DNA of 64,000 nucleotides from Citricoccus muralis (lineage in GTDB: Bacteria > Actinomycetota > Actinomycetes > Actinomycetales > Micrococcaceae). This document shows, piece by piece, positions 17,844 through 26,491 of the stretch (position 1 is its first letter; every line of letters starts with the position of its first letter). The position numbers and the translations under genes were made by a program. The notes below the pieces were generated by a model. The model was given only the letters and a program-made list of their open reading frames with translations. It made no database searches and had not been told where the DNA came from. The stretch spans positions 930,001-994,000 of the forward strand of contig NZ_CP121252.1 of the NCBI RefSeq assembly GCF_029637705.1, read 5' to 3'.

Positions 17844-18158
17844 TTGAGCGAGACCACCACCAAAACCACCTGGATGCGCCGTTACACTACGGATCCCGGC
17901 CTGATCGACCAGTTCATCGAGTTCCTCACTCGTCAGGTCATCCCGGCCCGTGAGGCTCGCGGCTTCATCGTCGAACAGGGCTGGGTCAACCCAGAGGGCA
18001 CCCAGCTGACCTGGTTCGTCAGCTACGCGGGCACCCCGGAAGAGTTCGCGGCCGCCGAGAAGGCCTGGGAGGAGTCTGAGGACCGTGCCCAGGTGTTCGC
18101 CGGCGCCCCCGCTTACGTGTCCGCTAAGGACCTGCAGCAGGCACGCCGGGTCTTCTAG
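17844..18158 (+). CDS. Small cytoplasmic protein, possible dimeric alpha/beta barrel (NIPSNAP-like)
   Basis: 104 aa, start TTG with AAGGGAGC upstream. No signal or membrane segment. The layout TTWMRRYTTDPGLIDQFIEFL, REARGFIVEQGWV, TWFVSYAGTPEEFAAAEKAWEESEDR resembles NIPSNAP or related ferredoxin-fold barrels, where an aromatic strand is followed by a helix beginning PEEF. Function unknown. Its original 3' flank, a hairpin just after the stop, was split by the ISL3 element. Confidence 0.6.
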   Translation: MSETTTKTTWMRRYTTDPGLIDQFIEFLTRQVIPAREARGFIVEQGWVNPEGTQLTWFVSYAGTPEEFAAAEKAWEESEDRAQVFAGAPAYVSAKDLQQARRVF

Positions 18159-18171
18159 GCGGTCGTCGACG

Positions 18172-18179
18172 AGATATCG
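18172..18179. repeat. Target-site duplication, left copy
   Basis: AGATATCG directly abuts the left inverted repeat and is identical to the right copy. Confidence 0.92.
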
Positions 18180-18203
18180 GGCTCTTCGCATTTGAGGGGG
18201 TAG
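18180..18203 (+). repeat. IS left inverted repeat
   Basis: GGCTCTTCGCATTT then GAGGGGGTAG; differs from the right end at one base (G for A at position 15). Confidence 0.92.
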
Positions 18204-18303
18204 ATCAGCGTTGAGCTCGAGGTTGGGCGTGGCGGTCCGTGGATAAAGGTCGAGGCCTTCCGATGATGGAAGTTCCTACACCGTCCATCCGAAAGACCTC
18301 GAC

Positions 18304-19605
18304 ATGTCCCAGCATAAGTTCTCAACCCCTGACCTGACGAAATTTTGCCGACTCAACGAACTCGGCCTCGAAGCCACCGGCCAGCACCTGACCCGAGGCA
18401 GGGCCGTGCTGGAATGTCGACGGGTTGATCCTGACCCGTGGTGCCAACAGTGCGGGGCTGAAGCGATCTCTCGTGGAACGATCTCTCGGCGTCTGGCTCA
18501 TGAGCCCTTCGGGCACCGACCCACGACACTGTTGGTCCGGGTCCGTCGCTGGCAGTGCCTGCATTGCGGGCATCAGTGGCGTGAAGATCTGAGCCAGGCA
18601 GCGATCCCACGATCAAAACTCTCCCACCGAGGGACCCGGTGGGCATTGGAAGCGATCGTGATCGATCACCTCTCCATCTCTCGAGCTGCTGCAGGGCTGG
18701 GCGTGTCCTGGCATACCGCGAACAACGCGATCCTGGCAGAAGGCAAACGACTATTGATTGATGATCCGGCCCGGTTCCAGGATGTGAGCACTATCGGGGT
18801 CGATGAACACGTCTGGCGCCATACCCGGTACGGAGACAAGTACGTCACCGTGATCATTGATCTGACACCGATCCGTTCTGGTACCGGACCAGCCCGGTTG
18901 CTAGACATGATCGAGGGACGCTCGAAACAAGTCTTCAAGTCCTGGCTGGCCGGCCGCCCCGAGGCCTGGCGGAAGCGCGTTGAGGCGATCGCGATGGATG
19001 GGTTCTCAGGGTTCAAGACCGCCGCTGCGGAGGAAGTACCCCACGCGAGTGCGGTGATGGACCCGTTCCATGTTGTGCAACTCGCCGGGCATGCCTTGGA
19101 TGAGTGCCGGCGCAGGGTCCAGCGTGTCATCATGGGCCGGCGTGGTCGTTCCGGGGATCCGCTTTATGGTGTTCGCCGGGTTCTGCACACTGGAGAAGTC
19201 CTGCTCACGGAGAAGCAACGTGACCGGCTTGATGCGGTGTTCGCTGATGAGCGTCATGTCCAGGTGGAAGCCACTTGGGGTGTCTATCAACGCATGATCG
19301 CCGCCTACCGCCACCCCGAGCCGGGCCAGCGTGGGGAGTTGATGAAGAAACTCATCGCCGACATCAGTGCCGGTGTACCAGCGCCGTTGACAGAGATCCG
19401 GAAGCTGGGGCGTACTTTGAAAAGACGTGCGGTTGATGTTCTGGCGTATTTTGATCGTCCTGGCACCAGCAATGGACCTACTGAGGCGATCAATGGTCGA
19501 CTCGAGCACTTACGTGGAACAGCCCTAGGATTCAGGAATCTGAGGAACTACATCGCCAGAAGTCTTCTCGAAGCCGGTGGATTCAGACCCCTGCTACCCC
19601 CTTAA
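18304..19605 (+). CDS. ISL3-family transposase
   Basis: 433 aa, full length. The N-terminus carries zinc-finger pairs (CQQCGAE about residue 39, CLHCGHQW about 84), then a helix-turn-helix (SISRAAAGLGVSWHTANNAIL) and the DDE nuclease domain, with Asp in IGVDEHVWRH, Asp in AIAMDGFSGF / VMDPFHVVQLA and a C-terminal Glu in NGPTEAINGRLEHLRG. The arrangement is diagnostic for ISL3. The stop lies inside the right inverted repeat. Confidence 0.95.
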   Translation: MSQHKFSTPDLTKFCRLNELGLEATGQHLTRGRAVLECRRVDPDPWCQQCGAEAISRGTISRRLAHEPFGHRPTTLLVRVRRWQCLHCGHQWREDLSQAAIPRSKLSHRGTRWALEAIVIDHLSISRAAAGLGVSWHTANNAILAEGKRLLIDDPARFQDVSTIGVDEHVWRHTRYGDKYVTVIIDLTPIRSGTGPARLLDMIEGRSKQVFKSWLAGRPEAWRKRVEAIAMDGFSGFKTAAAEEVPHASAVMDPFHVVQLAGHALDECRRRVQRVIMGRRGRSGDPLYGVRRVLHTGEVLLTEKQRDRLDAVFADERHVQVEATWGVYQRMIAAYRHPEPGQRGELMKKLIADISAGVPAPLTEIRKLGRTLKRRAVDVLAYFDRPGTSNGPTEAINGRLEHLRGTALGFRNLRNYIARSLLEAGGFRPLLPP

Positions 19606-19617
19606 ATGCGAAGAGCC
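19594..19617 (-). repeat. IS right inverted repeat
   Basis: Reverse complement begins GGCTCTTCGCATTT then AAGGGGGTAG, matching the left end at 23 of 24 bases. It includes the transposase stop codon. Confidence 0.92.
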
Positions 19618-19625
19618 AGATATCG
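19618..19625. repeat. Target-site duplication, right copy
   Basis: AGATATCG, identical to 18172-18179. Confidence 0.92.
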
Positions 19626-19649
19626 TCGACCACCAGTCGTCGACAAACG

Positions 19650-19692
19650 ACAGGGGCCGTGGTCCGGAACGAATCCGGACCACGGCCCCTGT
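19650..19692 (-). terminator. Terminator of the sdhCDAB operon
   Basis: A perfect 18-bp stem (19650-19667 with 19675-19692) with a 7-base loop begins 23 bases after the sdhB stop. Confidence 0.85.
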
Positions 19693-19714
19693 TGCGTGAT
19701 GCCTGGTACGCCGA

Positions 19715-20506
19715 TCAGAAGGAACGGGCGAGCACGGCCTGCTTGACCTCGGCGATGGCCTTGGTCACCTGGATGCCACGGGGGCATGCCTCGGTGCAGT
19801 TGAAGGTGGTGCGGCAGCGCCACACGCCTTCCTTGTCGTTGAGGATCTCCAGGCGCAGGTCGCCCGCGTCGTCACGCGAATCGAAGATGAAACGGTGAGC
19901 GTTGACGATGGCGGCCGGACCGAAGTACTGGCCGTCGGTCCAGAACACCGGGCACGAGGAGGTGCAGGCGGCGCACAGGATGCACTTGGTGGTGTCGTCG
20001 TAGCGCTCACGGTCCTCAGCGGACTGGTAGCGCTCACGGGTCGGCTCGTGGCCGTTGGACACCAGGAAGGGCATGATCTCGCGGTAGGACTGGAAGAAGG
20101 GCTCCATGTCCACGATCAGGTCCTTCTCCACGGGCAGACCCTTGATCGGCTCGACGGTGATGGGCTTGGACAGGTCCAGGTCCTTCAGCAGCGTCTTGCA
20201 GGCCAGGCGGTTACGACCGTTAATACGCATGGCGTCGGAGCCGCAGATACCGTGGGCGCAGGAACGGCGGAACGACAGGGTGCCGTCGTGCTCCCACTTG
20301 ATCTTGTGCAGGGCGTCCAGCACACGGTCGGTGCCGTACATGGTGAGCTCCCAAGTGTCCCAGTAGGACTCCTCGGAGGACTCGGGCAGGTAACGGCGTA
20401 CCTGAACGGTGACGGTGAAGCTAGGAACTTCACCGGCGCCGCCGGCCTCGTTGCCCAGGTCGATCTTGGACGCCGGCTCGGCTGGTTCGGCATAGGTTGC
20501 AGTCAT
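19715..20506 (-). CDS. sdhB: Succinate dehydrogenase iron-sulfur subunit
   Basis: 263 aa. All cysteine clusters for the three iron-sulfur centres are visible: SCAHGICGSD with LACKTLL for [2Fe-2S] (about 82-104), CILCAACTSSCPVFW (about 174-188) and CRTTFNCTEACPRGI (about 231-245) for [4Fe-4S] and [3Fe-4S]. It passes electrons from SdhA to the membrane quinone site. Its ATG shares one base with the sdhA stop (TAATG), so translation is coupled. Confidence 0.97.
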   Translation of the reverse strand: MTATYAEPAEPASKIDLGNEAGGAGEVPSFTVTVQVRRYLPESSEESYWDTWELTMYGTDRVLDALHKIKWEHDGTLSFRRSCAHGICGSDAMRINGRNRLACKTLLKDLDLSKPITVEPIKGLPVEKDLIVDMEPFFQSYREIMPFLVSNGHEPTRERYQSAEDRERYDDTTKCILCAACTSSCPVFWTDGQYFGPAAIVNAHRFIFDSRDDAGDLRLEILNDKEGVWRCRTTFNCTEACPRGIQVTKAIAEVKQAVLARSF

Positions 20507-22293
20507 TAGTACTTACGCTCCATCGGCTCGTAGCGGGTCATGATGACAGGCTTGGTATCGAATCGGATTCCCTTGACACCTTCCATCTCCGCGTTCTCAT
20601 CGCGGTAGATCATGGTGTGCTTCATGAAGTTTTCGTCATCGCGGTCCGGGTAGTCCTCGCGGTAGTGACCACCGCGGGATTCCTTGCGGCCCAGGGCGGC
20701 CAGCGTCATCGCCTCGGCGATGTCGAGCAGGTAGCCCAACTCCAGGCCCTCGAGCAGGTCGAGGTTGAAGCGCTTGCCCTTATCCTGGACGGCGACATTC
20801 TTGTACCGCTCGCGCAGGGACTCGATCTCTTCGAGAGCGCGGCGGATGGACTCCTCGGTGCGGAACACCTGCATGTCGGCGTCCATGACTTCTTGCAGGC
20901 GGGCGCGCAGGTCGGCGATCTTCTCGTTGCCGCTGGCGTCGCGCAGGTTCTCGATCTCCGAGACGATGAAGTTCTCACCGTTCTCCGGCAGCTCCACGAA
21001 GTCAGCATCCTTGGCGTATTCCGCCGAGTAGATGCCGGCGCGCCGGCCGAACACGTTGATGTCGAGCAGAGAGTTGGTACCGAGACGGTTGGAACCGTGC
21101 ACGGACACGCAGGCCACCTCGCCCGCGGCGTACAGGCCGGGGACGACGGTGTCGTTGTCCTGGAGGACTTCACCCTTGATATTGGTGGGGATACCGCCCA
21201 TGAAGTAGTGGCAGGTCGGGAAGACCGGCACCGGCTCCGTGTACGGCTCCACGCCCAGGTAGGTGCGGGCGAACTCGGTGATGTCCGGGAGCTTGGCGTC
21301 GATGTGCGCCGGCTCCAGGTGCGTCAGGTCGAGCAGCACGTAGTCCTTGTTCGGGCCACAACCACGGCCCTGTCGGACTTCCTCCGCCATGGAACGGGCC
21401 ACGATGTCACGCGGTGCCAAGTCCTTAATGGTGGGGGCGTAACGTTCCATGAAACGCTCACCCTCGGAGTTACGTAGAATGCCACCTTCACCACGGGCGG
21501 CCTCGGAAAGGAGGATGCCCAGTCCGGCCAGGCCGGTCGGGTGGAACTGCACGAACTCCATGTCCTCCAGCGGCAGGCCCGCACGGTAGGCGATGGCCAT
21601 GCCGTCACCGGTGAGGGTGTGGGCGTTGGAGGTGGTTTTGTACACCTTGCCGGCACCGCCGGTGGCGAAAACAACCGACTTAGCCTGGAAGATGTGAATC
21701 TCGCCGGTGGCCAGCTCGTAGGAGACCACACCGGCCACGCGCTTCTGCGTGTAGGTGGTGCCGTCCTCGCGGGTTGCTTCCTCGTCGACCATGAGCAGGT
21801 CGAGAGCGTAGAACTCGTTGTAGAACTCGACGTTGTGCTTCACGCAGTTCTGGTAGAGCGTCTGCAGGATCATGTGCCCGGTGCGGTCAGCGGCGTAGCA
21901 AGCGCGGCGGACCGGCGCCTTACCGTGATCGCGGGTGTGACCGCCGAAGCGGCGCTGGTCGATCTTGCCCTCGGGGGTGCGGTTGAACGGCAGGCCCATC
22001 TTTTCCAGGTCCAGCACGGCGTCGATGGCTTCCTTGGCCATGACCTCGGCTGCGTCCTGGTCGACGAGGTAGTCGCCGCCCTTGACGGTGTCGAAGGTGT
22101 GCCATTCCCAGTTGTCTTCTTCGACATTGGCCAGGGCGGCACACATGCCACCCTGAGCGGCACCGGTGTGTGAACGGGTCGGGTAGAGCTTGGTGAGCAC
22201 GGCGGTGCGAGCACGCTGGCCCGCTTCGATGGCTGCGCGCATACCGGCGCCACCGGCCCCGATGATCACGACATCGTACTTATGTACTTGCAT
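20506..22293 (-). CDS. sdhA: Succinate dehydrogenase flavoprotein subunit
   Basis: 595 aa. FAD-binding [14 protein letters not shown] at residues 12-25, the flavinylation region [15 protein letters not shown], the substrate loop [14 protein letters not shown], and [13 protein letters not shown] are intact. It oxidises succinate to fumarate. It lies third in sdhC-sdhD-sdhA-sdhB, 119 bases after sdhD, the largest gap in the operon. Confidence 0.98.
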   Translation of the reverse strand: MQVHKYDVVIIGAGGAGMRAAIEAGQRARTAVLTKLYPTRSHTGAAQGGMCAALANVEEDNWEWHTFDTVKGGDYLVDQDAAEVMAKEAIDAVLDLEKMGLPFNRTPEGKIDQRRFGGHTRDHGKAPVRRACYAADRTGHMILQTLYQNCVKHNVEFYNEFYALDLLMVDEEATREDGTTYTQKRVAGVVSYELATGEIHIFQAKSVVFATGGAGKVYKTTSNAHTLTGDGMAIAYRAGLPLEDMEFVQFHPTGLAGLGILLSEAARGEGGILRNSEGERFMERYAPTIKDLAPRDIVARSMAEEVRQGRGCGPNKDYVLLDLTHLEPAHIDAKLPDITEFARTYLGVEPYTEPVPVFPTCHYFMGGIPTNIKGEVLQDNDTVVPGLYAAGEVACVSVHGSNRLGTNSLLDINVFGRRAGIYSAEYAKDADFVELPENGENFIVSEIENLRDASGNEKIADLRARLQEVMDADMQVFRTEESIRRALEEIESLRERYKNVAVQDKGKRFNLDLLEGLELGYLLDIAEAMTLAALGRKESRGGHYREDYPDRDDENFMKHTMIYRDENAEMEGVKGIRFDTKPVIMTRYEPMERKY

Positions 22294-22412
22294 CTGGTGC
22301 GATTCTTTCTTTCTGACGTATGCGCTTCAGCGGTGAGAGCTGATCGGTGCGGTGATGAGTCGAATACTCAAGCGCGTGTGCGTCGGTTCGGGTCTGTGGT
22401 CTCAGTCAGCGC

Positions 22413-22913
22413 TTAGTTGAAAGCGGCCTGGTCGAAGCAGAATGACGGGCTACGATCCAGGAGCTGACCGGTGGAGTCGACCATGCACGGCTCGAAGGTG
22501 AAGATCACCAGGGTGCCCAGCATGATGATGGCGGTGGACGCGGCGTACAGGACGATCTTCAGCCAGAAACGGACCTTGTCCGACTCGGTGTAGTCGTCGA
22601 TGATGGTGCGTACGCCGTTGGTGCCGTGCAGCATCGCCAGCCACAGCATGGCCAGGTCCCAGATCTGCCAGATGGGGGAGGCCCACTTGCCGGCCACGAG
22701 ACCGAAGTCGATGCCGTTGATGCCCTCGCCGACCATCAGGTTCGAGAAGAGGTGCACGAAAATCAGCACGACGAGGAGTACGCCGGACAGGCGCATGAAC
22801 AGCCAAGCCAGCATCTCAAAGTTGCCGGACTTGCCTTTGCTACGCGTGTACTTCGGGTCGATCCGACCCGAACGCGGTGCTGCGATATTGGTTGCTTCTG
22901 CAGTGGCGCTCAT
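22413..22913 (-). CDS. sdhD: Succinate dehydrogenase membrane anchor subunit
   Basis: 166 aa with three membrane segments (about 35-58, 78-98, 115-140). The His in HLFSNLM and H in MLHGTNGVRTIIDDY are plausible haem and quinone site residues, and the latter phrase is typical of SdhD. It is 3 bases from sdhC, whose end carries the GGAGG site for this gene. Confidence 0.93.
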   Translation of the reverse strand: MSATAEATNIAAPRSGRIDPKYTRSKGKSGNFEMLAWLFMRLSGVLLVVLIFVHLFSNLMVGEGINGIDFGLVAGKWASPIWQIWDLAMLWLAMLHGTNGVRTIIDDYTESDKVRFWLKIVLYAASTAIIMLGTLVIFTFEPCMVDSTGQLLDRSPSFCFDQAAFN

Positions 22914-22916
22914 GGC

Positions 22917-23333
22917 TCAGTGACCTCCAAAGGCAAGCATCAGGTGACGGATAGTGAATCCGGCAAAGACGACGATCCACAGAACAAGGACGCCCCACAG
23001 CAGTCCCTTGTGGTGTTTCGTGCCGCCCTTCCAGAAGTCGACCAGGATGATGCGCAGGCCGTTGAACGCGTGGAAGATGATCGCACCCACGAGTCCGGTC
23101 TCGCCGACAGCCATCAGCGGGTTCTTGTAGACGCCGATGACAGCGTCATAGGCCTCGGGCGACACGCGCACCAAAGCGGTATCGAGAACGTGGACCAATA
23201 GGAACAGGAAAATCACCACGCCGGTGATGCGATGGGCCACCCAGGACCACATTCCCTGTTTGCCGCGATAAAGTGTCCCGCGGCCTGACTTCGACGTCGA
23301 GGCGGGGGACTGCGCGGTTGTCGCAGTTGACAC
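22917..23333 (-). CDS. sdhC: Succinate dehydrogenase cytochrome b556 subunit
   Basis: 138 aa with three membrane segments. RGKQGMWSWVAHRITGVVIF is the SdhC signature, HVLDT and FHAFNGLRIILVD contain the expected haem-ligand His. I choose the GTG at 23333 (VSTATTAQ) because GGGGAGGT stands 6 bases upstream; a longer reading to 23360 would swallow that site. First gene of the operon, divergent from manC. Confidence 0.93.
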   Translation of the reverse strand: MSTATTAQSPASTSKSGRGTLYRGKQGMWSWVAHRITGVVIFLFLLVHVLDTALVRVSPEAYDAVIGVYKNPLMAVGETGLVGAIIFHAFNGLRIILVDFWKGGTKHHKGLLWGVLVLWIVVFAGFTIRHLMLAFGGH

Positions 23334-23499
23334 TTTTGTACCTCCCCAAAAAGGATGCAATGGCGTCTGCAGACAGGTGGAGAATCTGCAAGAGGAACGC
23401 CGGTGCGAATTGCACTCCTTCTGATCAAGGGTAGTCCCTCGAGAGGGTGTTGCGGAAATTACGTCAACGTGTTGACCCGAATGCTCCGGCGTGCTCGCC

Positions 23500-23515
23500 T
23501 AAGCTGGTGGACGTG
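23500..23515 (+). promoter_or_regulatory. Likely -10 element of manC
   Basis: TAAGCT (23500-23505) lies seven bases before the GTG at 23513, with no ribosome-binding site. TTGACC at 23472-23477 is 22 bases upstream of it, a long spacing. Confidence 0.4.
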
Positions 23516-24676
23516 AACAGATCAGAGGCATCCGAGGCCATGTCAGTACCCGTGTCCGCCACCCCCGGACTCGACCGGTTTTACGCCGTGATTCCGGCCG
23601 GAGGAGTGGGAACACGGTTGTGGCCCCTCTCTCGTGCAGCCGCTCCGAAGTTCCTCCATGACCTCACCGGTTCGGGGCAGACGCTGATCCGTGCGACCTT
23701 TGATCGGTTGGAAGATTTGGCCGGATCGCAAGTGATGGTTGTCACAGGGCAGGCTCACCGGGATGCGGTGCAGGAACAATTACCCGATCTGGATTCCAGG
23801 GACCTGGTTTTGGAACCCGAACCCAAGGACTCGGCCGCTGCCATTGGTCTTGCCGCGGCGATCCTGTACCAGCGCGACCCGGAGACCATTATGGGATCGT
23901 TCGCCGCAGACCAGGTGATCGGCCCGGTGCCGGTATTCCAGCAGGCCGTTCGCGAGGCGGTGGCCACCGCTGCCAGTGGCGGCGACGGCAAGATCGTCAC
24001 CATCGGTATCAAGCCCACCTACCCGGCCACCGGGTTTGGCTACATCCACCAGGGGCGGGCCCTGGAGGTCGAGGGTGCCCCGAGCGCGCACGAGGTGGAT
24101 TCCTTCGTGGAGAAGCCCGACGAGAAGCGCGCCCGCAGTTATGTAGACAGTGGCGAGTACCTCTGGAACGCTGGCATGTTCGTGGCGCCGGTCGCCCTGA
24201 TGCTCAAGCACCTGAAGGCCACCGAGCCGGAGCTCTACGCCGGGGTGACCGAGATTGCTGAGGTCTGGGACACCGAGGAACGAGACGCGGTCATAGCTCG
24301 GGTGTGGCCCGACCTGCCGAAGACGGCTATTGATTATGCGGTGGCGGAACCGGCCGCCGATGCTGGCGATGTGGCGGTCATTCCGGGGGATTTCACCTGG
24401 GACGATGTGGGCGACTTCGCGGCGATTGCTCGGCTGAACCCGGCTACTGACAGTTCAGGGATCACCGTGATCGGGGAGACCCCGCGCGTGTACTCGGACC
24501 AGGCCTCCGGCGTCGTCGTCACCGATACCTCGCGGGTGATCGCGCTGATCGGCGTCGAAAACGTGGTGGTGGTCGATACCGGGGACGCGCTGCTCGTGAC
24601 CACTACCGAACATGCACAGTCCGTGAAGAAAGCCGTGGAGTCACTGAAGGCGCACGGCGACAACGACGTGCTGTGA
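23513..24676 (+). CDS. manC: Mannose-1-phosphate guanylyltransferase
   Basis: 387 aa. It makes GDP-mannose for mannosylated envelope lipids and glycans. The nucleotidyltransferase motif AGGVGTRLWPLSRAAAPKF lies near residue 28, FVEKPDEKRA near the middle, and GEYLWNAGMFV is also typical. The start is GTG at 23513 if leaderless, or ATG at 23540 (MSVPVSATPG), which gives 378 aa. The partner enzyme ManA is encoded 32 kb away in the same window. Confidence 0.93.
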   Translation: MNRSEASEAMSVPVSATPGLDRFYAVIPAGGVGTRLWPLSRAAAPKFLHDLTGSGQTLIRATFDRLEDLAGSQVMVVTGQAHRDAVQEQLPDLDSRDLVLEPEPKDSAAAIGLAAAILYQRDPETIMGSFAADQVIGPVPVFQQAVREAVATAASGGDGKIVTIGIKPTYPATGFGYIHQGRALEVEGAPSAHEVDSFVEKPDEKRARSYVDSGEYLWNAGMFVAPVALMLKHLKATEPELYAGVTEIAEVWDTEERDAVIARVWPDLPKTAIDYAVAEPAADAGDVAVIPGDFTWDDVGDFAAIARLNPATDSSGITVIGETPRVYSDQASGVVVTDTSRVIALIGVENVVVVDTGDALLVTTTEHAQSVKKAVESLKAHGDNDVL

Positions 24677-24729
24677 CGCCTTGAGTCGTACGAGGCGTGC
24701 TGGTGACACGGTGGGGCGCGCACAGTGGA

Positions 24730-24744
24730 TAAGGTAAGGGAATG
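24730..24744 (+). promoter_or_regulatory. Leaderless promoter of the M20 amidohydrolase gene
   Basis: TAAGGT (24730-24735) sits exactly six bases before the ATG at 24742. The AAGGGA that directly touches the ATG is too close to serve as a ribosome-binding site. Confidence 0.5.
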
Positions 24745-26004
24745 GATTCCGACACCGAGCCCACCACGGCACCGCGTCCGGTCTTAGATGACCCTGGACT
24801 GCCGCGGGTGACACCGCTGATTGAGCAGCTGGTGGACGACGTCATCACCGTTCGCCGTGACCTCCATCAGCACCCGGAGCTCTCCTATCACGAGTACCGC
24901 ACCACCGAACGCCTGCTCACCGTGCTGCGCGCGGCCGGGTTGCAACCGGAGAAGCTCGAGGACACCGGACTGTTTGTGGACATCGGCTCCGGGCCGATCG
25001 TGCTGGCGCTGCGCGCCGATATTGATGCGCTGCCGCTGCAGGAACTCACCGGACTCGACTACGCCTCGGTGAATCCGGGGGTGGCTCACGCCTGCGGTCA
25101 CGACATGCACACCGCCGTCATGCTCGGCACCTCGCTGGCGCTGCACCGACTGGTGACCGGCACCGCGGGCGAGGCCGGGGTGGATGTGAGCCGGGTGAGC
25201 CTGGCCGGGCGGGTGCGGATCATCTTCCAGCCTGCCGAGGAACAGCTGCCCGGCGGATCACTGTCGGTGATTAAGCAGGGCGTGCTCGAGGGAGTACCCC
25301 GGATTTTGGCCGCGCACTGCGAGCCGCGCTTTGACGTCGGGACCATTGGTACCCGTATCGGTGCTATTACCTCTGCCGCGGACACGATCCGGATTCGGTT
25401 GCACGGCCGCGGTGGCCATACATCGCGACCCCAGCTCACCGAGGACCTGGTGTACGCCCTGGCCCAGATCGCCGCCCAGGTGCCGGCCGTACTCGGCCGG
25501 TTGATTGATGTGCGCTCGGCCGCTCAGGTGGTGTGGGGCGAGATTAACGCCGGACACGCTCCGAACGCGATCCCGAATACCGGATACCTGGCGGGCACCC
25601 TGCGCTGCTTGGATGCCGAGGCTTGGGAAACAGCCGGACGGATGCTCGACGACGTCGTCAAACAGGTGGCCGCGCCCTATGGTGTGGACGTCGAACTGGA
25701 CCACGTGCGCGGCGTGCCGCCAGTGGTCAACACCGAGGCGGAGACGGACCTCATTGAGGACGCCACCCGATTCGAGATTGGCTCGCGTGCCATTACCCTG
25801 ACCCCGCAGTCGATGGGCGGGGAAGATTTCGCCTGGATGACCCAGCAGGTGCCCGGCTCCATGCTGCGCCTGGGTACCCGCACTCCCGGCGGGCGCATTT
25901 ACGACCTGCACCAGGGCGACTATGTTCCCGATGAGCGCGCGATTGGCGTGGGCATGCGGATCTTCACCGCGGCCGCGCTGCGAGCCCTGGCCGGAGTGCA
26001 GTAG
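24742..26004 (+). CDS. M20-family amidohydrolase (N-acyl amino acid hydrolase type)
   Basis: 420 aa. The pattern LALRADIDALPLQE, AHACGHDMHTAVMLGTSLAL, IFQPAEEQLPGG and GGEDFAWM at the C-terminal end marks the M20D amidohydrolase branch (hippuricase/IAA-amino-acid hydrolase/AbgB), with a two-metal site and a lid dimerisation domain in the middle (GRGGHTSRP). It releases an acyl group from an amino acid or peptide-like substrate; the exact substrate is unknown. Its TAG shares one base with the cdd GTG. Confidence 0.92.
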   Translation: MDSDTEPTTAPRPVLDDPGLPRVTPLIEQLVDDVITVRRDLHQHPELSYHEYRTTERLLTVLRAAGLQPEKLEDTGLFVDIGSGPIVLALRADIDALPLQELTGLDYASVNPGVAHACGHDMHTAVMLGTSLALHRLVTGTAGEAGVDVSRVSLAGRVRIIFQPAEEQLPGGSLSVIKQGVLEGVPRILAAHCEPRFDVGTIGTRIGAITSAADTIRIRLHGRGGHTSRPQLTEDLVYALAQIAAQVPAVLGRLIDVRSAAQVVWGEINAGHAPNAIPNTGYLAGTLRCLDAEAWETAGRMLDDVVKQVAAPYGVDVELDHVRGVPPVVNTEAETDLIEDATRFEIGSRAITLTPQSMGGEDFAWMTQQVPGSMLRLGTRTPGGRIYDLHQGDYVPDERAIGVGMRIFTAAALRALAGVQ

Positions 26005-26456
26005 TGCCTGACCTTGCGACGGAAGGCACGGCGGACAGCACCGTGGACTGGGGCGCGCTGCAGGACGCGGCGGCCCGGGTGCTGGACCGGGCGTATGCTC
26101 CCTACTCCGGGTATCCGGTGGCTGCCGCCGGGCTCACGGGCACCGGCGAAGTGCTCACCGGGGTGAATGTGGAGAACGCCTCCTATGGCCTCACCCTGTG
26201 CGCCGAATGCTCCCTGGTATCCCAGTTGACTCTTGTGCCCGGCCGCGCCTCGGGAATACGCCCGGAACTGCACGCAGTCGTGTGTCTGGACGCCGATCAG
26301 CAGCTGATTACCCCCTGCGGGCGGTGCCGTCAGTTACTCTACGAATTCCGCCCGTCCGAGCCTGGCGCCGCGTTGCTGGTGCTCACCAACGAGGGGCCGC
26401 TGAGCATCGAGGCCCTGCTACCGTACGCCTTCGGACCCCAGCATCTGAGCACCTGA
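26004..26456 (+). CDS. cdd: Cytidine deaminase
   Basis: 150 aa. The catalytic NVENASYGLTLCAECS supplies the first zinc Cys and catalytic Glu, and TPCGRCRQLLYEF the other two Cys ligands. It deaminates cytidine and deoxycytidine for salvage. It begins a salvage run with deoA and, beyond dedA, add. It contains a rare TTA leucine codon (in RQLLY). Confidence 0.95.
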   Translation: MPDLATEGTADSTVDWGALQDAAARVLDRAYAPYSGYPVAAAGLTGTGEVLTGVNVENASYGLTLCAECSLVSQLTLVPGRASGIRPELHAVVCLDADQQLITPCGRCRQLLYEFRPSEPGAALLVLTNEGPLSIEALLPYAFGPQHLST

Positions 26457-26491
26457 ACCCTGCAGACCTGAGCCCGAGAGGAGCCGCCCCG

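Larger units (their letters stand above)
18180..19617 (+). mobile_element. ISL3-family insertion sequence, intact
   Basis: 1438 bp with 24-bp terminal inverted repeats (23 of 24 identical), one full-length transposase gene and a perfect 8-bp target duplication, the length typical of ISL3. The intact gene, near-identical ends and unchanged duplication suggest a fairly recent insertion. It entered the loop of a palindrome in the convergent gap between the small protein gene and sdhB and breaks no coding sequence. Confidence 0.95.
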
